Source: Pseudomonas fluorescens
Lineage (GTDB): Bacteria > Pseudomonadota > Gammaproteobacteria > Pseudomonadales > Pseudomonadaceae
NCBI RefSeq assembly: GCF_001307275.1
Contig: NZ_CP012831.1
Location: 3,588,501 to 3,652,500, forward strand
Reading direction: 5' to 3'
Length of the DNA stretch: 64,000 nt
Below, piece by piece: positions 59,181 through 64,000 of the stretch. The position numbers were made by a program, and so were the translations under genes. The notes beneath the pieces are model-generated. The model did no database searches, had not been told where the DNA came from, and saw only the letters and a program-made list of their open reading frames with translations. The first letter of the stretch is position 1, and each line of letters begins with the position of its first letter.

Positions 59181-60029
59181 GTGCGCCTGCTCCTGATTCT
59201 GGCATTGAGTGTACTGACGGCGTGCCAGAGCATCGCTCCGCCCCCGCTCGACGGACGGATCCGTGATTTGCACAACGGCCAGGCCGTGACGCCACAGGCA
59301 CTGGTCGAGCGCCTGGCAAAGGCGCCTCGGGTGGTGGTGGGGGAGCGGCACGACAATCCTGACCACCATGCGCTGCAGCTATGGCTGCTCCAGGCATTGG
59401 CCGGCCAGCGGGCCCAGGGCAGCCTGTTGCTGGAAATGCTCACCCCCTCCCAACAGCCACGCGTTGATTCGGTCCGCCAACTGCCCGCCTTGCCCAAGGA
59501 CCTGCCCGACGCGTTGGCCTGGTCCCCCGGCTGGGATTGGAGCCTGTATGGGCCCGTTGTCGAGTTTGCCCTGGCGCAACGCTATCCGTTGCTGGCCGCC
59601 AATCTGGACGCCGCCGAGATCCAGCGTTTCTATCGGCAAGCGCCCAGCTTGACGGGCGCTCGCACCAATGCCGCCACGGTGAAGGACGCGTTGTTGGGGC
59701 AGATCCGTGAATCCCACTGTGGTTTGCTGCCGGAGTCGCAAATGCCGCCGATGCTGGCCGTGCAGCAACAGCGTGACCGGCGCATGGCCGAACGCCTGCT
59801 GCAAGCGCCGACACCGGCATTGTTGTTCGCAGGTGCCTGGCATGGGCGAAAAGATGTCGGCGTGCCGCTGCATGCGTTGGACCTTGGCGCCAGGGAGGCA
59901 CCGATCGTCCTGATGTTGGCCGAGGAGGGCAGTGACGTGACGTCGGCCATGGCGGACTACGTGTGGTACACCCCGGCCATGCCGCCCCAGGATTATTGCG
60001 CGCAGATGCGTGAACACATCGGTAAGTGA
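59181..60029 (+). CDS. ChaN-family lipoprotein (PhuW-like)
   Basis: 282 residues. The signal peptide ends in a lipobox (LTAC, Cys at about residue 14), and the ChaN/EreA-like domain has VVVGERHDNPDHHALQL and DYVWYTPAMP. ChaN of Campylobacter binds haem and PhuW of P. aeruginosa lies at the same place in the phu operon. The GTG start at 59181 has GGAGG 8 bases before it; the longer frame lacks a signal sequence. Last gene of the operon, convergent with prrF. Confidence 0.85.
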   Translation: MRLLLILALSVLTACQSIAPPPLDGRIRDLHNGQAVTPQALVERLAKAPRVVVGERHDNPDHHALQLWLLQALAGQRAQGSLLLEMLTPSQQPRVDSVRQLPALPKDLPDALAWSPGWDWSLYGPVVEFALAQRYPLLAANLDAAEIQRFYRQAPSLTGARTNAATVKDALLGQIRESHCGLLPESQMPPMLAVQQQRDRRMAERLLQAPTPALLFAGAWHGRKDVGVPLHALDLGAREAPIVLMLAEEGSDVTSAMADYVWYTPAMPPQDYCAQMREHIGK

Positions 60030-60039
60030 TATCGCAGGC

Positions 60040-60151
60040 AAAAAAAGACCCGGCAAGAGCCGGGTCAAATAACCGTGATTAGCCTGATGAGGAGATATCT
60101 GAGAGTCCGAACCAAGGGCTGTTCAAATATCGGCCAGTCTCGCGACTGGAT
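60040..60151 (-). ncRNA. prrF: PrrF iron-responsive small RNA
   Basis: About 112 bases on the minus strand. It starts near ACATCCAG, with an early hairpin CCAGTC...GACTGG, contains the target-pairing core CTCATCAGGCTAATCACGG and ends with a hairpin GACCCGGC/GCCGGGTC plus a seven-T run (60046-60040). The core and terminator match PrrF RNAs as remembered from P. aeruginosa, where they also sit next to the phu operon. PrrF represses mRNAs of iron-rich proteins when iron is scarce. Only one copy is present here. Confidence 0.9.
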
Positions 60152-60157
60152 GTGGTA

Positions 60158-60185
60158 ATCATAGCGATTCTCATTACCATGTCAA
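60158..60185 (-). promoter_or_regulatory. prrF promoter with Fur box
   Basis: On the minus strand: TTGACA (60185-60180), 16-base spacer, TATGAT (60163-60158). The Fur box GGTAATGAGAATCGCTATG (60178-60160) agrees with the consensus at 14 of 19 positions and covers the spacer and -10. Confidence 0.85.
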
Positions 60186-60250
60186 ACATTGTTTTTGCGA
60201 TTCCTCGAAATAATCTCGCGGCCAGGGTTCGCACTGGAAAAGAAAGGGCA

Positions 60251-60523
60251 TCAGGCTTTGTGACGCGTCGAAATGGCGTCCAGCTGTTTATTCAGGGCTT
60301 CCTTGCGTTCAGCGGGAATGTCGTTCCAATGCACATCCATCAACGCCCCCTCAATGGCGTACAGCAACACCTTGGACGCCCGGAAACCGCGCGTGCGCAC
60401 GGCGCGATAGGCGTCTACCGCCCCGAGCCGGCGTAAATCGGAAGCGCTGTGGATACCCACGGCGTGCAGCCACTGGGCCGATGTCTTGCCCAGATTCTTC
60501 AGGTGTTGCAGTTCATCATTCAT
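60251..60523 (-). CDS. TfoX C-terminal domain protein
   Basis: 90 residues, corresponding only to the C-terminal helix-hairpin-like domain of TfoX/Sxy (LKNLGKTSAQWLHAVGIHSASDLRRLGAVDAYRAVR). TfoX in Haemophilus and Vibrio is a competence regulator, but this domain alone is widespread and its role in Pseudomonas is unknown. ATG 60523 has AAGGAGG upstream. It reads toward prrF, 98 bases away, and seems monocistronic. Confidence 0.85.
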   Translation of the reverse strand: MNDELQHLKNLGKTSAQWLHAVGIHSASDLRRLGAVDAYRAVRTRGFRASKVLLYAIEGALMDVHWNDIPAERKEALNKQLDAISTRHKA

Positions 60524-60746
60524 CGAGCCTCCTTGCGACGGCCGACTGGTGCGGTGGGCAAGCTTCTGAGCAGTGTAGCGGTCAGTAGGAAAAGCGTGAT
60601 TCTTTGGTGGGATTAGATGCAAAAGCTTCTAATGCATTACGCACGATGAGGAGGGAAAAGACTGCATTCTCCAGCGCAAGCGGGGGCGCTGGAGGTCCGT
60701 TCGGTCGTGGCAGGTCCGCGCGTTGGCCGGCGCGGTTCAGGCACTG

Positions 60747-61088
60747 TCAGCGGGTGCGGTAGCGCAGCCGGGTGCCGAAGTTCATCGACATCAAGATTTC
60801 ATCCGCAGACAGCTCGGGCGGAAAGTAGGCGCCGGATATCTGCGCATGGGCCAGGCTCGCGCCCTCTAGTGACGACTTGCGAAAATCGATGCCGCGCAAA
60901 TCGGCGGAGCGGAAGTAGGCGTCGCTGAAGTCAACGTCGTCCGCGTTCAGTTCCCGCAGATCAAGCCCTCGAAAATCGCCGCCGCGCATGTCGACCGGAC
61001 CTTGTGGGCGTTCGCTGTTGAACCCGGCGATATCATCTTTGCGCAGCAAGGCATAAAGCGGGGTACCGAGAAGTTTGGGAAGGCTCAT
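60747..61088 (-). CDS. Pentapeptide repeat-containing protein
   Basis: 113 residues with about nine pentapeptides of the type A(D/N)LXX: DFRGLDLRELNADDVDFSDAYFRSADLRGIDF is the core region at about residues 38-70. Such domains form right-handed beta-helices. The protein is too short to be a Qnr-type gyrase-protecting protein and the function is unknown. It lies alone between tfoX and the APH/AAA gene; a GC-rich hairpin without T run occurs downstream at 60667-60693. Confidence 0.8.
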   Translation of the reverse strand: MSLPKLLGTPLYALLRKDDIAGFNSERPQGPVDMRGGDFRGLDLRELNADDVDFSDAYFRSADLRGIDFRKSSLEGASLAHAQISGAYFPPELSADEILMSMNFGTRLRYRTR

Positions 61089-61127
61089 TTCATATCACCT
61101 GATGGTTTTATGGCGCCAGTATAGTGC

Positions 61128-61177
61128 CACTATTTGGCGGCCGTGAAGCCGGACATCGCTTCACGGCCGAAATAGTG
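61128..61177. repeat. Long hairpin between the pentapeptide gene and the kinase gene
   Basis: CACTATTT and CGGCCGTGAAGC (61128-61149) pair with GCTTCACGGCCG and AAATAGTG (61158-61177), giving about 20 paired bases with a two-base bulge. It ends just beyond the kinase stop. It has no long T run, so it may be a weak terminator or an mRNA stabiliser. Confidence 0.65.
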
Positions 61178-61179
61178 AT

Positions 61180-62736
61180 CTACAGGCCTGGCAGGCGCTG
61201 GCGGATCTGCGCGACCACGATGTCGAGCGTACCGCTTTCGTTGGTTTGGACCCGCTTGCTGCAGAGAATTTCCGCCGGGGTCAGGGCTTCACGGCTGGAC
61301 TGTTGTGCGGCGATGACTGCCAGGTTCGCATCGGAGGGGTCTTGTTGATCGGCCTGGCGCTGTGCCAGCCGGCTTTCGATGACCGCTTGCGGCGCGTCGC
61401 AATCGAGGATCAGGAACGGAGCGCCAGTGGCCTCGGCGACTTTTGCCGCGGCGTCGCGCTGATCGTGTTTGAGGTAGGTGGCGTCGATCACTACTGGGAA
61501 TCCGGCGCGCAGGATCGCCGCGGCGACTTCATGCAGGCGGGCGTAGGTGGCGCTGCTGGCGTCGCTGCTGTAGATGCCGGCTTGTGGATCGTTGGGGACC
61601 TGTTGCTGGCCGAACAGGCGCTTGCGCTCCACGTCCGAACGCAGGCGAATGGCGCCCAGTGCCTCTACCAGGCGCATCGCGACATGGCTTTTGCCAACGG
61701 CCGAAACACCGTGGGTGATGGCCAGGAAAGGCGAAGGGATGGTGCTGTAGCTTTCGGCCAGGTTGGCGTAGTTGCGGTATTGGCGCAGGGTGGTGGCGCG
61801 CTGCACCGGATCGGCTTCGGCCGGCATGCTGAACAGCGCGACTTTTGCCCGGACGAGGGCGCGGTAGGCTTTATAGAAGTTCAGCAGTTCCAGGCCCTGG
61901 TAGTCGCCGGTCAGTTCCAGGTACTGGCTGACGAAACGCCGCGCCAGGGACTTGAGACCACGGTCCTCCAGGTCCATCGCCAGGAAGCCGGTGTCGGCGT
62001 AAACGTCGGTGAAACGGAACGGTTCGTTGAATTCGATGCAGTCGAAAATCACCACCTTGCCGTCGATCACGGTGGCGTTGCCCAGGTGGATATCACCGTG
62101 GCATTCACGGATGAAGCCTTCGGCCTTGCGCTGGGTGAGCAGCGGCTTGAGGCGTTCGAAACTGCTTTCGGCCCAGGCTTGCAACGCTTCGAGTTGCAGC
62201 AGGTCGGCCTTGTCGCTGAGGAATGGACGGATCTGTTCGAAGTTCTGCAGCACCGGTGCCATCACGCTTTGCGGAGTACCGGCGTCGTTTTCGGCGGGCA
62301 CCTTGGGCGTGGAGAGGTGGAACTGGGCGATCTGGGCGGCCATCTCGTCGATGTGCGCGGTGGTCAGTTCGCCGTTGGCTTGCAACGTGCTGAGCAATTG
62401 GCTCTGTGGGAACTGACGCATCTTCAGGGCGTACTCGATGGCCGGGCCGTCGCCACCCAGTTGTGGCGCTTCGACGCTACCGGTAATCGGCAGGACGTCC
62501 AGGTACAGGTCTTGGGTCAGGCGCTGGTTCAGGCGCAACTCTTCGCCGCAGAAATGCTGGCGCGCCTCGAGGCTGGTGAAATCGAGGAAGCCGAAGTTGA
62601 CCGGCTTTTTGAATTTGTAGGCGTATGGCCCAGTGAGCAATACCCAGGAAATGTGGGTTTCGATGACCTGGAACGCTTCGACGGGATGCGGGTAGAGGGC
62701 CGGGTTTTGCAAGGCGGCGATCAGGGATTGGCTCAC
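61180..62736 (-). CDS. Bifunctional aminoglycoside phosphotransferase-like/ATP-binding protein
   Basis: 518 residues. The N-terminal 330 fit an APH-like kinase fold: ECHGDIHLGNATVIDGKVVIFDCIEFN carries the Brenner-type HGDIHLGN and IFDCIEFNEPFR metal site (seen as separate motifs). The C-terminal part is a zeta-toxin/AAA-like P-loop kinase with GVSAVGKSHVA and SDVERKRLFG. Such fused proteins are common in proteobacteria; the substrates are unknown and there is no reason to expect resistance. Single gene, divergent from mrcB. Confidence 0.83.
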   Translation of the reverse strand: MSQSLIAALQNPALYPHPVEAFQVIETHISWVLLTGPYAYKFKKPVNFGFLDFTSLEARQHFCGEELRLNQRLTQDLYLDVLPITGSVEAPQLGGDGPAIEYALKMRQFPQSQLLSTLQANGELTTAHIDEMAAQIAQFHLSTPKVPAENDAGTPQSVMAPVLQNFEQIRPFLSDKADLLQLEALQAWAESSFERLKPLLTQRKAEGFIRECHGDIHLGNATVIDGKVVIFDCIEFNEPFRFTDVYADTGFLAMDLEDRGLKSLARRFVSQYLELTGDYQGLELLNFYKAYRALVRAKVALFSMPAEADPVQRATTLRQYRNYANLAESYSTIPSPFLAITHGVSAVGKSHVAMRLVEALGAIRLRSDVERKRLFGQQQVPNDPQAGIYSSDASSATYARLHEVAAAILRAGFPVVIDATYLKHDQRDAAAKVAEATGAPFLILDCDAPQAVIESRLAQRQADQQDPSDANLAVIAAQQSSREALTPAEILCSKRVQTNESGTLDIVVAQIRQRLPGL

Positions 62737-62841
62737 GGGCGGTCCTTCAGAGTCTGAGAAAATTCAAGGCCGTCATTATGGCGGCAAGCCGCGCTAACGC
62801 AAACCGCGTGGCGGGCTCATGTTGAACCGCGGCAAAGTGCG

Positions 62842-62847
62842 TATAAT
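62842..62847 (+). promoter_or_regulatory. -10 box directly before mrcB
   Basis: TATAAT lies only 8 bases before the mrcB ATG, so a transcript from it would begin at about the start codon. The -35 region is weak (ATGTTG at 62819, 17-base spacer). Confidence 0.5.
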
Positions 62848-62855
62848 CCGCCGCC

Positions 62856-64000
62856 ATGACTCGTACCCGATCCCCCCGTACCCCCAAGAAACCACCCGCC
62901 AGTCGCCTGCGGCCCTGGCTGGGCTGGGCCCTTAAACTCAGCCTGGTGGGCCTCGTCGTGCTCGCCGGTTTTGCGGTCTATCTCGATGCCGTGGTCCAGG
63001 AGAAATTCTCCGGCAAGCGCTGGACCATCCCGGCCAAGGTCTATGCCCGGCCGTTGGAGCTGTTCGTCGGACAAAAGCTGAGCAAGGACGACTTCCTGAC
63101 CGAACTCGACGCCTTGGGTTATCGCCGTGAAAGCGTGGCCAATGGTCCGGGCGCGGCCTCGGTCAATGGCAATACCATCGACCTCAACACCCGTGGTTTC
63201 CAGTTCTATGAAGGCATGGAACAGGCGCAACCGGTGCGGGTGCGTTTTTCCGGTGACTATGTGGCAGCGCTGACCGGCGCCAACAACGCGAGCCTGTCGG
63301 TGGTGCGCCTTGAGCCGCTGCTCATTGGTGGCCTGTACCCCAAGAACCTCGAAGACCGGATCCTGATCAAGATCGACCAGGTACCGCCGTTCCTGCTCGA
63401 CACGCTGATCGCCGTCGAAGACCGCGACTTCTATCATCACTTCGGCGTCTCGCCCAAGTCGATCGCCCGGGCTATCTGGGTCAACACGTCCTCCGGGCAT
63501 ATGCGCCAGGGCGGCAGTACCCTGACCCAGCAGTTGGTCAAGAACTTCTACCTGACCAATGAGCGCAGCCTGACCCGCAAGCTCACTGAAGCGATGATGG
63601 CGCTGTTGCTGGAGCTGCACTACGACAAGCAGGAGATTCTGGAGGCGTACCTCAACGAGGTCTTCGTCGGCCAGGACGGCCAGCGGGCGGTGCACGGTTT
63701 CGGCCTTGCCAGCCAGTTCTTCTTCAGCCAGCCGCTGTCCGAGCTCAAGCTGCATCAGGTGGCGTTGCTGGTGGGCATGGTCAAGGGACCGTCTTCCTAC
63801 AACCCGCGTCGTAATCCGGAACGTGCCCTCGAACGGCGCAACCTGGTGCTCGACCTGCTGCAACAACAAGGTGTGGCGACGGCCGAGCAAGTTGAAGCCG
63901 CGAAAAAGATGCCGTTGGGCGTGACCAAGCGTGGCAGCCTGGCGGACAGTTCGTTCCCCGGCTTCATGGACCTGGTCAAGCGTCAGCTACGGGAAGACTA
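62856..64000 (+). CDS. mrcB: Penicillin-binding protein 1B, N-terminal part
   Basis: The first 381 codons of a bifunctional peptidoglycan synthase, open at the window end; the whole protein is usually about 770 residues. A short basic cytoplasmic tail (MTRTRSPRTPKKPPASRLRP), a membrane anchor (about 24-43), a UB2H-like domain (about 75-150), then the glycosyltransferase domain with AVEDRDFYHHFG and RQGGSTLTQQLVKN; the catalytic Glu is in AVEDR. The transpeptidase domain lies beyond the window. No Shine-Dalgarno is seen; a TATAAT box lies 8 bases upstream. Confidence 0.96.
   Translation, partial: MTRTRSPRTPKKPPASRLRPWLGWALKLSLVGLVVLAGFAVYLDAVVQEKFSGKRWTIPAKVYARPLELFVGQKLSKDDFLTELDALGYRRESVANGPGAASVNGNTIDLNTRGFQFYEGMEQAQPVRVRFSGDYVAALTGANNASLSVVRLEPLLIGGLYPKNLEDRILIKIDQVPPFLLDTLIAVEDRDFYHHFGVSPKSIARAIWVNTSSGHMRQGGSTLTQQLVKNFYLTNERSLTRKLTEAMMALLLELHYDKQEILEAYLNEVFVGQDGQRAVHGFGLASQFFFSQPLSELKLHQVALLVGMVKGPSSYNPRRNPERALERRNLVLDLLQQQGVATAEQVEAAKKMPLGVTKRGSLADSSFPGFMDLVKRQLRED

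Noticed and set aside
60152..60436. Open frame on the plus strand downstream of the Fur box
   Set aside because: It is antisense to the TfoX-domain gene and the promoter elements at 60158-60185 read on the minus strand into prrF.
61180..62736. Aminoglycoside resistance gene
   Set aside because: Only the kinase fold is shared; it is fused to a P-loop kinase as in widespread housekeeping-type proteins and lies in conserved core sequence.

Overview
This is a GC-rich chromosomal segment of a Pseudomonas, most likely of the P. fluorescens group. The evidence is the gene order, which matches blocks known from P. aeruginosa and its relatives, the many copies of the fluorescens-type REP palindrome (core GTGGGAGCGAGCTTGCTCGC), and the lineage-specific genes cbrA/cbrB, cbrX, crcZ, prrF, DUF3094 and PP0621-type. 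The window opens inside ileS and closes inside mrcB. It is mostly conserved core genome. No prophage, transposase, CRISPR array or toxin/defence locus was seen.

Layout. (1) 1-3604: ileS(partial)-lspA-fkpB-ispH. (2) 3558-9977: type IV pilus minor pilin cluster (an inverted FimT-like gene, then fimU-like-pilV-pilW-pilX-pilY1-pilE). (3) thiO, then about 1.1 kb of repeats (inverted dispersed repeat, tandem REP doublets, a DUF3077/6124-like remnant). (4) 12615-15770: pilR-pilS and a small PP0621-type gene on the minus strand. (5) bamD divergent from rluD-pgeF-clpB, then tRNA Asn-Pro-Lys-Pro. (6) a chemoreceptor, a type II NADH dehydrogenase, DUF3094, MOSC, DUF1780, a CbiM-like permease and small genes. 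(7) yacG-coaE-pilD-pilC-pilB on minus, divergent from pilA. (8) a BON protein, DUF2845, DUF748, an rRNA methyltransferase, acs and pgi. (9) panC-panB-folK-pcnB, the sRNA crcZ, cbrB-cbrA-cbrX, gluQ and dksA. (10) aminotransferase-sfsA, a Rieske protein, a Fur-type haem ABC operon ending in a ChaN lipoprotein, and the sRNA prrF. (11) tfoX-C, a pentapeptide protein, an APH/AAA kinase and mrcB.

How the genes work together. The window holds most of a type IVa pilus regulon: the two-component system PilSR, a sigma-54 promoter before the major pilin pilA, the motor and platform genes pilB/pilC, the prepilin peptidase pilD, and the minor pilins with the PilY1 tip protein. It also holds the core of carbon catabolite control: CbrX/CbrA/CbrB, a palindrome resembling a CbrB site, and crcZ with a sigma-54 promoter and six A-rich Hfq/Crc decoy motifs. 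Candidate targets with the same motif at their ribosome binding sites are acs and the chemoreceptor. Iron control appears twice, at the haem ABC operon and at prrF, both with Fur-box-like promoters.

Family and sRNA names come from recognition of sequence motifs, gene order and remembered relatives. No database search was possible.
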